64,000 nucleotides of DNA from Planctomycetota bacterium (lineage in GTDB: Bacteria; Planctomycetota; UBA1135; GCA-002686595): contig VGYZ01000001.1 of NCBI GenBank assembly GCA_016872795.1, positions 62,001 through 126,000 on the forward strand, in the 5' to 3' direction. Each line of letters starts with the position of its first letter. Within the stretch, counting starts at the first letter, position 1. The notes beneath the pieces were generated by a model. It searched no databases and was not told the DNA's origin. It saw only the letters and a list, made by a program, of their open reading frames with translations. The translations under genes were made by a program, and so were the position numbers. This document shows, in pieces, positions 33,363 to 43,085 of the stretch.

Positions 33363-33396
33363 GACTCGGGCCCGCCGGAAACGACGGGCCCGAGTC
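33363..33396 (+). terminator. Strong stem-loop, likely terminator
   Basis: GACTCGGGCCCG (33363-33374) is perfectly complementary to 33385-33396 with a 10-base loop, followed by GTTCTAT. It lies 420 bases after the nearest upstream plus-strand gene and 73 bases before the epimerase gene. Confidence 0.65.
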
Positions 33397-33469
33397 GTTC
33401 TATGGGGGCCTGCAGCGGGGAGGCTTCCGTGGCTGGCCGATGGTGGGGCCTCGGCTAGCATCCCTGAAC

Positions 33470-34438
33470 ATGGCCCACTACCTCGTCACCGGCGGCGCCG
33501 GGTTCATTGGCTCGCACCTCGTCACGGGCCTCGTCGCACGGGGCCATCGCGTGCGCGTGCTCGACAACCTCTCGACGGGGCTGCGCGAGAACCTCGCCCA
33601 TGTGGGTGCGGGCGAGCGGGGGAGCGGCGCGCAGGTGGAGCTGTGGGTCGCGGACTTGGCCGACGCGGATGTCGTCGTCGCCGCCTGCGCCGATGTCGAG
33701 GGCGTGTTCCACGAGGCCGCGCAGGTATCCGTGCCCCAGAGCGTGGCGCAGCCGCTGCGCTCCTACGAGGTCAATGTGATGGGCACGCTGCGGTTGCTCG
33801 AGGGGTGCCGCGCCCACGGCGTGCGACGCTTCGTGTTCGCGGCGTCCTCGGCGGCCTACGGCGACACGCCGACGCTCCCCAAGCTCGAGACGATGACGCC
33901 CTCGCCGCTCTCGCCCTATGCAGCGGGCAAGGTGGCGGGCGAGCACCTGCTCGCGGCTTACGGGCATGTGCACGGCATGCACACGGTCGCGCTGCGCTAC
34001 TTCAATGTGTTCGGGCCGCGCCAGCGCGATGACAGCCCCTACACCGGCGTGATCGCGATCTTCGCGCGCGCGCTGCTCGCCGCTCGCGCCCCGACGATCT
34101 TCGGCGACGGAGGTCAGACGCGCGACTTCACCTATGTCGACAATGTCGTGCAGGCCAACATGCTCGCCATGGAGCGCGATGTGCCCGCCGGCAGCGTCAT
34201 CAACATCGGCACCGGCACCGCGATCTCGCTCCTCGCGCTCTACCGCGCGATGGCCGCCGAGCTCGGCTCCAACCTCGAACCCGACTTCGCGCCGCCGCGC
34301 GAAGGGGATGTGCGCGATTCGTTGGCGTCGCTCGAGCGCGCGCGGGCGCTGCTCGGCTACGAGCCGCATGTGACATGGCGCGACGGACTGCGCGCGACGC
34401 TCGAGTGGTACGCGCAGCGCCAGCCCGCGCGTCGCTAG
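33470..34438 (+). CDS. NAD-dependent epimerase/dehydratase (UDP-sugar 4-epimerase-like)
   Basis: A 322-residue extended short-chain dehydrogenase. The NAD-binding motif GGAGFIGSHL is at residues 8-17. The catalytic region shows ASSAAYGD and YAAGK (Tyr-x3-Lys). The sugar-binding part has ALRYFNVFGPRQ and GDGGQTRDFTYVDNVVQA, as in UDP-glucose or UDP-N-acetylglucosamine 4-epimerases of the WbpP/GalE type. It interconverts nucleotide sugars for surface polysaccharide; the exact substrate is unclear. The ATG at 33470 begins the Rossmann fold; the upstream 10 codons are not conserved in kind. Confidence 0.92.
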   Translation: MAHYLVTGGAGFIGSHLVTGLVARGHRVRVLDNLSTGLRENLAHVGAGERGSGAQVELWVADLADADVVVAACADVEGVFHEAAQVSVPQSVAQPLRSYEVNVMGTLRLLEGCRAHGVRRFVFAASSAAYGDTPTLPKLETMTPSPLSPYAAGKVAGEHLLAAYGHVHGMHTVALRYFNVFGPRQRDDSPYTGVIAIFARALLAARAPTIFGDGGQTRDFTYVDNVVQANMLAMERDVPAGSVINIGTGTAISLLALYRAMAAELGSNLEPDFAPPREGDVRDSLASLERARALLGYEPHVTWRDGLRATLEWYAQRQPARR

Positions 34439-34448
34439 TGCGCGCGGC

Positions 34449-34667
34449 TCAGCCCGCGGCGCGCTTGTTCATGCGGAACAGCTCGGGCCAGCTCCACTTG
34501 CGCGCGCTGAAGCGCTCCTCGTGGGTCAGCACGAGCACATAGTCGCAATAGCTCTCCGGGCAGGCGAGCAGCAGCGCCGCGGCACCCTCCTCGGGGCGGC
34601 CTTGGGCGGGGAGGAGGGTCTGGTAGCAGCGCGGGCAGGCGTGGACGGTAGCGGCGGCGGGGGTCAT
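34449..34667 (-). CDS. Small zinc-ribbon-like protein
   Basis: 72 residues from the ATG at 34667; a longer start at 34763 would add 32 Pro/Ala-rich residues. Two cysteine pairs are visible: CPRC near residue 11 and CPESYC near 36, about 25 residues apart. This is a plausible zinc ribbon, followed by a short charged segment (LTHEERFSARKWSWPELF). I do not recognise the family. It ends 11 bases from the convergent epimerase gene and is divergent from pckA. Confidence 0.6.
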   Translation of the reverse strand: MTPAAATVHACPRCYQTLLPAQGRPEEGAAALLLACPESYCDYVLVLTHEERFSARKWSWPELFRMNKRAAG

Positions 34668-34963
34668 GTCGGGGTGCGGCAGGTCCCTTGCCGGAGCGGC
34701 GGGGCGGGGCGCCTCCGGGGTTGGGAGGCTGGAACCGCTCGCCCTTCGCTCGGCGCTCTGCAAGGACCTGCGACGGCTTCGGCAGCTTCGTCCAGCCCCC
34801 TGAAGGAAGAGTGAAGAAGCTGCCCAGCCTGTTCCAAACTCGCGTCACAGCGGGGGGATCCCAGCGCGGGTCCGCCGTGGTGTACGCTGTCGCGCTTCGA
34901 ACCGAACCCGCGAGCCCCCGGGGGACCTCCCTCCGCGGCGTGCGGGGCAACCCACACCACGCC
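34668..34963. promoter_or_regulatory. Divergent region between the zinc-ribbon gene and pckA
   Basis: 296 bases, presumably with the pckA promoter and leader. I see no clear hexamers, riboswitch or attenuator. The frame is open upstream of pckA but without coding character. Confidence 0.3.
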
Positions 34964-36643
34964 ATGACGACCACGACCCAGGCCCCGCAGGCCGACTTCA
35001 AGGCCGAGCTCGAGCAGCTCTTCGGACTGAAGAGCGTCTCCTACAAGTACAACCTCTCGAAGGACGAGCTGTTCCACGAGGCGATCGCGAACGACCGCGG
35101 CCGCGTGAAGAAGGACGGCCCGAGCAACGCGCAGAAGGCCTTCGCGACCAAGCTCGGGCTCAAGGGGCCGCTGGTCTACTACACCGACCCCGACTGCACC
35201 GGTCGTCGCGTCAAGGACACCTACGCCGTGTGCTGGCCCGAAGTGGCCAACGAGATCTGGTGGAAGGACGATGTTCAGCGCTACGACCCGACCAAGTACG
35301 AGGCCCTGCTCAAGCGCGTGGTCGCGCACCTCAACGAGAAGAAGGCGAACCTGTACGTCAAGGATGTCTTCATGGGCGCGGACCCTGAGTTCGCGGTGCC
35401 CTACCGTTTCGTCGGTGAGTACGCGACGCACGCGATGTTCGCCCACAACATGTTCCCCAAGGACTTGGCTGGCGTGAAGGACATCGCGGCGCGGCGCTGG
35501 ACGATGCTGAACGCGCCGTCCTTCGTCTGCCTGCCCGAGCGTGACGGCAGCCGCGCGGAGTGCGCCGTCATCATCGACATCAAGAACAAGATCTGCCTCG
35601 TCGCCGGCCGCATGGACTACTGCGGCGTGGTGAAGAAGACGATCTTCACGGTCGGCAACTACCTGCTGCCGAAGCAGGGCCGCCTGTCGATGCACTGCTC
35701 GGCCAATGTCGGCCCGCGCGGCGACGGCGCGATCCTGTTCGGCCTCTCGGGCACGGGCAAGACGACGCTCTCGGCCGATCCCGACCGCCGGCTGATCGGC
35801 GACGACGAGACGATCTGGAGCGACAACGGCCTGTGCAACCTCGAGGACGGCTGCTACGCCAAGCTGATCGATCTCAGCAAGGAAGCGGAGCCCGTGATCG
35901 CCGCCGCGCTCTCCAAGCCGGGCACGATCATCGAGAATGTCCCGCCGCTGCCGGGCAAGACGATGGCCGAGTGCGATCCGCAGCAGCTCGACCTCACCGA
36001 CCGCTCGATCACCGAGAACTCGCGCTTCAGCTACCCGCTGTCCGCCAACCCCAATGTGATGCCGGGCGCCCGCGGCCCGCATCCGGAGACGATCGTGCTG
36101 CTCACGGCCGACGCCTTCGGCGTGCTGCCGCCGGTCGCGATCCTCGACGCGGAGCAGGTCATGTACCACTTCGTGTCGGGCTTCACCGCCAAGCTCGCCG
36201 GCACCGAGATGGGCGTGACCGAGCCGAAGGCGGCCTTCTCGGCCTGCTTCGGCGCGCCCTTCATGAGCCACAAGCCGCCGGTGTACGCCAAGCTGCTCGC
36301 GGCGAAGATGAGCAAGCACAAGGCGCGCTGCATCCTGCTGAACACGGGCTGGAGCGGCGGGCCGTTCGGCGTGGGCAAGCGCATGTCGATCCAGCACACG
36401 CGGGCGCTGCTGAACGCGGCGCTCGCGGGCCAGCTCGACGGCGTGCCGACCGAGCTGCACCCGGTGTTCAACCTGAAGATGCCGACATCCTGCCCCGGCG
36501 TTCCGGCCGAGGTCCTGAACCCGCGCAACACTTGGTCCGACAAGGCCGCCTACGACGCCGCCGCCACCAAGCTGCGCGACATGTTCCGCAAGAACTTCGA
36601 CGACAAGGGCTTCGCCGCCCTCGGCATCAAGCCGGCGATGTGA
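34964..36643 (+). CDS. pckA: Phosphoenolpyruvate carboxykinase (ATP)
   Basis: A 559-residue enzyme of gluconeogenesis that converts oxaloacetate and ATP to phosphoenolpyruvate. It shows YFVDVF-like NLYVKDVFMGADPE, the substrate site RWTMLNAPSFVCLPE, MHCSANVG, the kinase P-loop GLSGTGKTTLSADP and the metal site LIGDDETIWSDNG, all typical of the ATP-dependent type. The C-terminal region (NTGWSGGPFGVGKRM, NPRNTW) is complete. I chose the ATG at 34964 because the family's N-terminus begins about 15 residues later; the frame is open further upstream but without coding character. A long stem-loop follows. Confidence 0.96.
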   Translation: MTTTTQAPQADFKAELEQLFGLKSVSYKYNLSKDELFHEAIANDRGRVKKDGPSNAQKAFATKLGLKGPLVYYTDPDCTGRRVKDTYAVCWPEVANEIWWKDDVQRYDPTKYEALLKRVVAHLNEKKANLYVKDVFMGADPEFAVPYRFVGEYATHAMFAHNMFPKDLAGVKDIAARRWTMLNAPSFVCLPERDGSRAECAVIIDIKNKICLVAGRMDYCGVVKKTIFTVGNYLLPKQGRLSMHCSANVGPRGDGAILFGLSGTGKTTLSADPDRRLIGDDETIWSDNGLCNLEDGCYAKLIDLSKEAEPVIAAALSKPGTIIENVPPLPGKTMAECDPQQLDLTDRSITENSRFSYPLSANPNVMPGARGPHPETIVLLTADAFGVLPPVAILDAEQVMYHFVSGFTAKLAGTEMGVTEPKAAFSACFGAPFMSHKPPVYAKLLAAKMSKHKARCILLNTGWSGGPFGVGKRMSIQHTRALLNAALAGQLDGVPTELHPVFNLKMPTSCPGVPAEVLNPRNTWSDKAAYDAAATKLRDMFRKNFDDKGFAALGIKPAM

Positions 36644-36676
36644 GCGCGCCGCGCGGCGTCCCACGACGCCGAACAT

Positions 36677-36718
36677 GCGGGCCGGACTTCGGGAGCCAAC
36701 TCCCGGGGCCCGGCCCGC
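36677..36718 (+). terminator. Nested stem-loop after pckA
   Basis: GCGGGCCGG (36677-36685) pairs with 36710-36718, and an inner CGGGAG/CTCCCG hairpin (36690-36695 with 36700-36705, loop CCAA) lies inside. It is 33 bases after the pckA stop. No T run follows. Confidence 0.5.
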
Positions 36719-36798
36719 GGGCGTTGCAGCGGGATCCGCGCCACGATCGGAGTGCGTTGCGGGCGGATCGAGTTGCTCGAGAGGCTCGGGCGAGCGGG

Positions 36799-38388
36799 TC
36801 AGTCCGAGTGCAGCGTCTGGGCGCCGATGCCCGTGCCGGTCTGGCGCGGTGGGAAGTCCACGAAGCTCTTTTGGTGCGCCAAGATCGGGCCGGCGATCTG
36901 CGGCGCGATCCAGGTCTTCTCCTTCATCCAGCCGAAGTGGCCCGGGGTCTCCGGAGTGCGCTCGAAAGGGTCGCCCTTGATATCGATGAGCAGGCCGCTC
37001 GGCACTTTTTCCGCCGGCTTCAACCACTCGTTCTTCAGGGCGAGGTGCAGCTTCCACTGGCGGACGCGAATCGCCGTCAGCTCAGTCTCCGCGTAGAAGA
37101 AGAACTCGTTCCGACGCGAGGCACCGGCACCGGTCAGCATGGCGGTCTGGTCGTAGCCATCGAGATGCACCTTGAAGGTCGCGCCGTTGACCGTGGAGCC
37201 GGCGAGCAGCTCTTCTTTGATGCCCGGGGCGCCCGCCGCCGCGAGCAGCGTCGGCACCCAGTCCTCGGCCGACATCAGCTCGCCCGTCCACTGGCCCGCG
37301 GGTACGCGCCCCGGCCAGCGGATCAGCGCCGGCACGCGGAAGCCGCCGTCCCAAGTGGTGCCCTTTTCGCCGCGGAACGACGCGCTGCCCGCGCTCGGCC
37401 AGTGGGAGAGGTTGATGCCGTTGTCGGAAGTGAACACCACGATCGTGTTGTCGCGGATGCCGGTCTCGTCGAGGGTGTCGAGCAGCTTGCCCACCAGCGA
37501 GTCGAGGTGCAGCACGGCGTCGAAGTATGCGCCGTGGCCGCTCTTGCCTTCCCACTCCTTCGAGACGTGGATTTGCTGGTGCATGCGCGACGGGTTGAAC
37601 CACAGGAAGAACGGGCTTTTCTTCGCGACATTGTCCTTCACCCAGCGCACGGAGCGCTCGAGCACCTCGTCGTCGAAGGTTTTCTGCCGCTCGGCGCCGA
37701 GCATGCCCTCGTCCGTGATCGTCTGCTGGCCGACCATGCCCCAGCGCGGATCCACGGTGGTGTCGTTGGTGGCGGTGGCGAGCGCGTGGATCACATTGCG
37801 CGGACGACCGGCGAAGTTCGGAGCCGGGGGGAACTCGGGCTGCTCCGGCATCTCCATCATGTTGAGGTGATAGAGGAAGCCGTAGAACTCGTCGAAGCCG
37901 TGCACGGTCGGCAGGAACTCGTTGCGGTCGCCGACATGGCTCTTGCCGAACTGACCGGTGGCATAGCCCTGCGCCTTGAGCAGCTGGCCGAGCGTGATGT
38001 CCTCGGCGCGCAGTCCCACCGGCGAGCCGGGCTGGCCGACCGATGTCAGGCCCGTGCGGATCGGATACTGCCCCGTGAGGAACGCGGCGCGGCCGGCGGT
38101 GCAGCTCGGCTGACCGTAGTAGTCCGAGAGCATCAGCCCTTCCTTGGCGAGGCGATCGATGTTCGGAGTGTTCACCGCGCCGAGACCGCGGTGGTACGCC
38201 GAGACATCCATCGGCGCCATGTCGTCGGTCATGATGACCACGATGTTCGGGCGCGATTCTCCTTGGGAGACGGCCGCGGCTGGAACAGACAGCGCGCAGG
38301 CAACGAGGACGGACTGGCCCAAGAGTCGCAGGTTCCGCGACAGGCGCTCGTTCGAGTGTTGGACTACGATGTGGCGCTTCATGGTCAT
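36799..38388 (-). CDS. Exported sulfatase (arylsulfatase family)
   Basis: A 529-residue type I sulfatase with a signal peptide (cleavage probably after SVPAAAVSQG). The metal site IVVIMTDDMAPMD is followed by the formylglycine motif CTAGR in SCTAGRAAFLTGQYP. This is the C-x-A-x-R variant of the usual C-x-P-x-R, so it should still be modified by a formylglycine-generating enzyme. VVFTSDNGINLSHW supplies the second metal residues. Sulfatases are greatly expanded in planctomycetes, where they desulfate algal polysaccharides. An OprB-type porin gene lies just upstream on the same strand. Start at 38388 (MTMK) or 38382. Confidence 0.93.
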   Translation of the reverse strand: MTMKRHIVVQHSNERLSRNLRLLGQSVLVACALSVPAAAVSQGESRPNIVVIMTDDMAPMDVSAYHRGLGAVNTPNIDRLAKEGLMLSDYYGQPSCTAGRAAFLTGQYPIRTGLTSVGQPGSPVGLRAEDITLGQLLKAQGYATGQFGKSHVGDRNEFLPTVHGFDEFYGFLYHLNMMEMPEQPEFPPAPNFAGRPRNVIHALATATNDTTVDPRWGMVGQQTITDEGMLGAERQKTFDDEVLERSVRWVKDNVAKKSPFFLWFNPSRMHQQIHVSKEWEGKSGHGAYFDAVLHLDSLVGKLLDTLDETGIRDNTIVVFTSDNGINLSHWPSAGSASFRGEKGTTWDGGFRVPALIRWPGRVPAGQWTGELMSAEDWVPTLLAAAGAPGIKEELLAGSTVNGATFKVHLDGYDQTAMLTGAGASRRNEFFFYAETELTAIRVRQWKLHLALKNEWLKPAEKVPSGLLIDIKGDPFERTPETPGHFGWMKEKTWIAPQIAGPILAHQKSFVDFPPRQTGTGIGAQTLHSD

Positions 38389-38539
38389 TGTTCGCGCAGC
38401 TTGGCTCGGTATCTCGAGCCCTGACTTGTTCTTGGGGTGTCTTGTGTAGGTGAGTCAGCGCTGGACCAACATTGGCTTGGCCGCGGCGAAAGGCCGCCGA
38501 GAGTAGAGCACTTCGCGCTGCTTCGCACCAAATGCGCGC

Positions 38540-39850
38540 TCAGAACTGCAGGCGCAGGCGCACGCCGAGCAGCGAGGCGGTGTTCTGGGACTTGAGCAGT
38601 GAGTCCGACACCTGCACATCGAGCGTGAGCTCGGCACCCGGTGTCAGCGCGAGGTCGTAGAAGGCCTCGAATCGGCTCGCCGTGTCATTCAGGACGAAGC
38701 CCGCCGGGAACGGCAGCGAGCTCGTTTCGGAGTAGGCGTACCCGATCCCGAGCGTATCGAGCTCGCGCCCCTCCAACAGACCCTTCGCGCCGATGCCGCC
38801 ACTCACGGTCCACTCGATCGGATTCGTGTCGGCGTCCGCAAAACCCGCGCGCGCGAACAGGCCAACTCCCTCGCGATCCGCGCGACCGTTGTTCACATCG
38901 ATGGGGCCGGATCCCGCACCCTCCACGGACAGGTACTGCCACGCGTTCAGGAAGCCGCACCAGCTGTCGTCGTGCGTCTGGAGTCCGAGGCCCGGCGGCA
39001 GGATCAGACGGCCGCTCAGGTCCACGAACTCGCGATCGAAGGCGTACTGGTAGGTCGCGCGCAAGCCGCCCGGCAGGCTGCCGAGCTCGTACTGCGTCGC
39101 GTAAGCCGTCGCCCACACGAGCCCTTCGTCGAGCGTGTCGACGCCGATCGTGGTCGAGGAATCCTGCGACGCGTAGAGCGACATCGAGAACATCGTCCCG
39201 GGCTCCGGCAACACCAGCACTCCGGCGCCGATCGTCGAGTACGGGTTGAAGAGCGATGCGACCGAGGCGCTCGTGAACGGGTGGCCGAGGAATTGCGTCG
39301 TGCCGTCGCCACCGGCGAACTCATTGGCGTCGTTGCCGAGGATCGTGAACTTGCCCGCGAAGAACGCGAGTTCCTTAGAGACGAACTGCGTGTAGAGCGC
39401 CTCCGTGATCGTCGCGGCGATGTCTTCGTCGCGCTCGTCCGTCAGCGGAAAGTACAGCATGTCGGCCACCGGGAGCAGCGCGCCGGAGGCGCCGTTCACG
39501 GAGCTGCCGAAGCGCGACTCGACCTTCACGGTCACAAGACCGCCGGGCACGGCTCCCATGCGATCGAGATCGAACTGCATCTGTGCCTGCACGCGGCTGC
39601 CCCACTCCGTGTCGCTGTCCCTGCCGCCGTCGACGACGCTCTGGGCAAGCTGGGAGTACGACAGCCCGAACTGAATACCCTCCTGTGCGAGGCTCGCGCG
39701 GTGACCGCCCCAGTCACCGCTGAGGTGCTCGCGCAAGCTCCACGGCTTCGCCGCATCCGCGGCATAGTCAGGAACGGGCAGGATGCCTTGGGCTATGGAA
39801 GCGCGCGCGAGCAGGCATGCGGCGACGACGATCGAGAGGAGAAGCTGCAT
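38540..39850 (-). CDS. OprB-type carbohydrate-selective outer-membrane porin
   Basis: A 436-residue outer-membrane beta-barrel. It has a signal peptide (MQLLLSIVVAACLLARASIAQG), then the characteristic OprB opening (WSLREHLSGDWGGHRASLAQEGIQFGLSYSQ), alternating beta-strand sequence throughout, and a C-terminal aromatic residue (LRLQF) for barrel assembly. It should import sugars or other solutes across the outer membrane. It lies 151 bases upstream of the sulfatase in the same direction, suggesting joint use in carbohydrate scavenging. The start at 39850 gives the signal peptide. Confidence 0.9.
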   Translation of the reverse strand: MQLLLSIVVAACLLARASIAQGILPVPDYAADAAKPWSLREHLSGDWGGHRASLAQEGIQFGLSYSQLAQSVVDGGRDSDTEWGSRVQAQMQFDLDRMGAVPGGLVTVKVESRFGSSVNGASGALLPVADMLYFPLTDERDEDIAATITEALYTQFVSKELAFFAGKFTILGNDANEFAGGDGTTQFLGHPFTSASVASLFNPYSTIGAGVLVLPEPGTMFSMSLYASQDSSTTIGVDTLDEGLVWATAYATQYELGSLPGGLRATYQYAFDREFVDLSGRLILPPGLGLQTHDDSWCGFLNAWQYLSVEGAGSGPIDVNNGRADREGVGLFARAGFADADTNPIEWTVSGGIGAKGLLEGRELDTLGIGYAYSETSSLPFPAGFVLNDTASRFEAFYDLALTPGAELTLDVQVSDSLLKSQNTASLLGVRLRLQF

Positions 39851-40265
39851 GGGGGCAATGTGTCCCAGGTCTCAAGTTCGCTACTTGCAAGCAACAGGGT
39901 GGCATTCTAGCGCGGCCACGCGATCTCGATCCGCCGATTTCTCTTCCCGATCGAGCAGACCGTCCGCGGTCGCCGAGCATAGAGCTGCCCCAACAGACAA
40001 AGGACGCGGCTGACCCGACCCAGACCATCGCAACCGTAGCCGCGCTCGAGAGCACGGGGAACCAAGCTCACGGGCAGTGTCAAAGCGCAAGCTGATTGCC
40101 AGCATCGGAGGCCGCGACCTTCATGTCGATTCGGACATGGACGCAGAAGAGAACCAACAGGAAAGCCCATGCAGCGTGAAAGCGCCCGGCGAGGAGATCA
40201 TCACCGACCTCGAGCGCGTGTCGGTGGACCGATGGTGGACGAGACTATGTGGGTAGACTTGAGAC
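39851..40265. promoter_or_regulatory. Divergent region between the porin and the PSCyt1/DUF1553 gene
   Basis: 415 bases with lower G+C than the surrounding genes. A 39-codon plus-strand frame starts near 40138 but has no supporting features. The promoters for both directions should lie here, but I cannot define them. Confidence 0.35.
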
Positions 40266-43085
40266 ATGCGCGGCGGATGGATCGGAGCGGCAGTGGCGGG
40301 GCTGTCGCTCGCCGTTGGAGCTTCCGGCGAGTCGGGGGAGGAACGCGCTGCGCCTTCGTGGTCCCGTGAGGTGGCGCCGATCCTCGCGGCGCGCTGCTTC
40401 GTGTGCCATGGGCCGGATGCGGACTCGCGCAAGGCGGGGCTGAGGCTCGACCGGCGTGAGGATGCGCTGCGCGCGGAGGAGGGGCTCGATCCGGCGGTGA
40501 TGCCGGGCGATCCGGAAGGCAGTGCGCTGATGCAGCGCGTGCTGAGCGACGATCCGCAGGAGCGCATGCCGCCAGCGAAGGGGCACGAGCCGCTCGCGGC
40601 GGGCGAGATCGATGTGCTGCGGCGCTGGATCGCGGCGGGAGCTGTCTACGAGCGACACTGGTCGTGGACGAAGCTCGAGGAAGTTGCGCTTCCGCCGTCC
40701 GCGGGCTGGGCGTGGCGTGCGAGCGACCGCTTCGTCGAGGTCGCGCTCGCGAGCGAGGGGATCGAGCCGGCGGGAGATTGCGATGGAGTCACTTGGCTGC
40801 GGCGCGCGAGCTTCGCGCTGCGCGGACTGCCGCCGCGCGAGGAATGGCTCGCTCGCATTCTCGAGCGCGATGACGCGCAGACGCGTGAGCAAGTCGTCGA
40901 TGAGATGCTCGCGGATCGTGCGTACGCCGAGCACTGGGCGCGCCACTGGCTCGATGTGATGCGCTACGCGGAGACGCGCGGCCACGAGTTCGACTACGCG
41001 ATCCGCGAAGCGTGGCGCTGGCGCGACTGGGTGGTGCGCGCGCTGCGGACGGACTTGCCGTACGAGCGCTTCGTGATGGAGCAGGTGGCTGGCGACTTGC
41101 TCGGGCCGCGCATCGATCCCTCAACGGGCTGCGACGAGGCGCAAGTGGCGACGGGCTGGTGGTGGCTGATGCAGGCATCGCACGCGCCGGTCGCCGCGCC
41201 GCTAGACGAGGCGGAGCGCATCGACAACCAGATCGATGTGCTAGGCAAGGCGTTCCTCGCCACGACGGTCTCTTGCGCGCGCTGCCACGATCACAAGTTC
41301 GACGATGTCTCCCAGCGCGACTACACGGCGCTGTTCGGCGTCGCGCGCTCCACGCGGAGGGTGTATGCGTGGCAGGACGCGCACGGGCGAGCGGCGGCGG
41401 CGCTCGCCGAGGCGGAGGACTTGCGCGACACACTTCGCGCGGCGCTCGAGGTGAGTGCGGAGGACGAGGCGGATGCGGTCGCTGCTCCGCCGAATACGCT
41501 CTGGAGTTTCCGTGGCGACGGCTTCGAGGGCTGGCGTGCGAGTGGCGGCGCATTCGGAGCGCATCCTCTCGCGGCGGGCGAGCTGCTCGCGGTCGATGGA
41601 GTGGCTATCACGCGAGTGGAGATGTCGGCGGCCAGCTCGCGCGTCCTGCTGACGCGGGCGCGCGGCGCGATCCGTTCTCCGAGCTTCACGATCGAGAGCG
41701 GCGACCTGTGGCTGCGCGTGCGCGGCGCGAAGGCGTACATCCGCGCCCATGTCGACGGCTACTTCATGGGCGAGGAGAACAACTTGCTCTTCGAGTCGCA
41801 CAAGCAGGATCTCGATCACGCCGACGAGTGGCGCACGCGTCACATCGATGTCTCGCGCTACATCGGCGAAGAGTGCTGGCTCGAGGTCGTCGATCCCGGC
41901 GATGGCTTCGCGGAGCTCGCGTGGGTCGCGAGCGGGGCGATCGACGAGGCGTGGAAGACTGCGCTGACCGCCAGCGAAGTCATGGTCGAGTTCGAGGAGC
42001 ATGCAGGGCAGCCGACGCGGGTTGCTCTCGCGCGCTTGGCGCAACTTGCGAGCGAGTTTCCCGAGCAACCCGTCGTGCTCGCGTGCGAGGACGGGAGCGG
42101 GCGGGACGCGCCGCTGTATGCGCGCGGGCGTCCGACTGCGGCGGGCGAGCGCGTGCCGCGCGGCGAGCCGGAGCAGCTGGGCAAGCTACGGCGCGAGTAC
42201 GCTGGGCGCGCGGCCGTCGAGGCCAAGGCGGTGTCAGCGTCACGGCGCCTGGAGCTCGCGCAGGAGCTCGTCGATCCGGCTCACCCGCTCGCATGGCGCG
42301 TGGCTGCAAACCGCGTGTGGCATCATGTGATGGGCGCGGGGCTCGTTGCGACGCCCGACGATTTTGGCGTGCTCGGCGCGCCGCCGACGCATCCGCAGCT
42401 GCTCGACTGGCTCGCGTGTCGCCTGCGAGAGCATCGCTCGCTCAAGCTGCTCGCGAAGGAGCTGGTGCTCTCGCGCGCGTTCGCACAGCGCAACGCGGCG
42501 GCGAACGCGAAGGCGGCGGAGCTCGATCCGCTCGGTGCGCGCCTCTCGCGTCGACCGGTGCGCCGACTCTCGGCCGAGTCCGTGCGCGATTCCCTGTTGG
42601 CAGCGGCGGGCCAGCTCGTCGAGCGCGACGGTGGCCCACCCGTCGCTGCGCGCCTCACCGACTTCATGCAAGGTCGCGGTCGACCCGAGTCGAGCGGGCC
42701 GCAGGATGGCGCGGGCGTGCGCAGCCTGTACCTCGAAGTGCGCCGCAACTTCCCCGATCCGCTGCTCAGCGCGTTCGACCTGCCGACGCCGAGCTCGACG
42801 CGCGGCGCGCGCAGCGTGTCGAATGTGCCGGCGCAGCGACTGGCGCTGATGAACGATCCGTTCGTGCGCGAGCTTGCGGGCGACTTCGCGGCGTGGATCG
42901 CGCAGCGGGATGGAGATGTGCAGGCGCGCGCAGCGCAGGCGATACGGCGACTTTGGTCGCGACCTGCGACCGCTGCGGAGCTCGCGCTCGCGAGCGAGTT
43001 CCTCGGTGAGAGTCCGGATGCGCAAGCGTGGCATGACTGGGCCCACGCGCTGTTCCTCGCGCAGGAGACGATCTACCTGCCATGA
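40266..43085 (+). CDS. PSCyt1-DUF1549-DUF1553 planctomycete cytochrome-like protein
   Basis: A 939-residue exported protein (signal ~1-22). The PSCyt1 heme site CFVCH is at residues 44-48. DUF1549 follows (WLRRASFALRGLPP, WARHWLDVMRYAETRGHEFDY) and contains a second CxxCH in SCARCHDHKFD. A beta-sandwich insert comes next (LWSFRGDGFEGWRASGG, GDLWLRVRGAKAYIRAHVDGY). The end is DUF1553 (HPLAWRVAANRVWHHVMGAGLV, RRLSAESVRDSLLAAAGQL, NVPAQRLALMNDPFV). This architecture is typical of planctomycetes and verrucomicrobia; its reaction is not known. It overlaps the DUF1501 gene by four bases (ATGA). Confidence 0.95.
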   Translation: MRGGWIGAAVAGLSLAVGASGESGEERAAPSWSREVAPILAARCFVCHGPDADSRKAGLRLDRREDALRAEEGLDPAVMPGDPEGSALMQRVLSDDPQERMPPAKGHEPLAAGEIDVLRRWIAAGAVYERHWSWTKLEEVALPPSAGWAWRASDRFVEVALASEGIEPAGDCDGVTWLRRASFALRGLPPREEWLARILERDDAQTREQVVDEMLADRAYAEHWARHWLDVMRYAETRGHEFDYAIREAWRWRDWVVRALRTDLPYERFVMEQVAGDLLGPRIDPSTGCDEAQVATGWWWLMQASHAPVAAPLDEAERIDNQIDVLGKAFLATTVSCARCHDHKFDDVSQRDYTALFGVARSTRRVYAWQDAHGRAAAALAEAEDLRDTLRAALEVSAEDEADAVAAPPNTLWSFRGDGFEGWRASGGAFGAHPLAAGELLAVDGVAITRVEMSAASSRVLLTRARGAIRSPSFTIESGDLWLRVRGAKAYIRAHVDGYFMGEENNLLFESHKQDLDHADEWRTRHIDVSRYIGEECWLEVVDPGDGFAELAWVASGAIDEAWKTALTASEVMVEFEEHAGQPTRVALARLAQLASEFPEQPVVLACEDGSGRDAPLYARGRPTAAGERVPRGEPEQLGKLRREYAGRAAVEAKAVSASRRLELAQELVDPAHPLAWRVAANRVWHHVMGAGLVATPDDFGVLGAPPTHPQLLDWLACRLREHRSLKLLAKELVLSRAFAQRNAAANAKAAELDPLGARLSRRPVRRLSAESVRDSLLAAAGQLVERDGGPPVAARLTDFMQGRGRPESSGPQDGAGVRSLYLEVRRNFPDPLLSAFDLPTPSSTRGARSVSNVPAQRLALMNDPFVRELAGDFAAWIAQRDGDVQARAAQAIRRLWSRPATAAELALASEFLGESPDAQAWHDWAHALFLAQETIYLP

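Noticed and set aside
34688-34963. N-terminal extension of PckA to an earlier in-frame start
   Set aside because: The extra residues are Arg/Gly/Ser-rich and lack similarity to the family; the ATG at 34964 gives the normal length.
40121-40567. 148-codon minus-strand frame, considered as a possible transposase remnant
   Set aside because: No transposase motif; most of it is antisense to the PSCyt1 gene.
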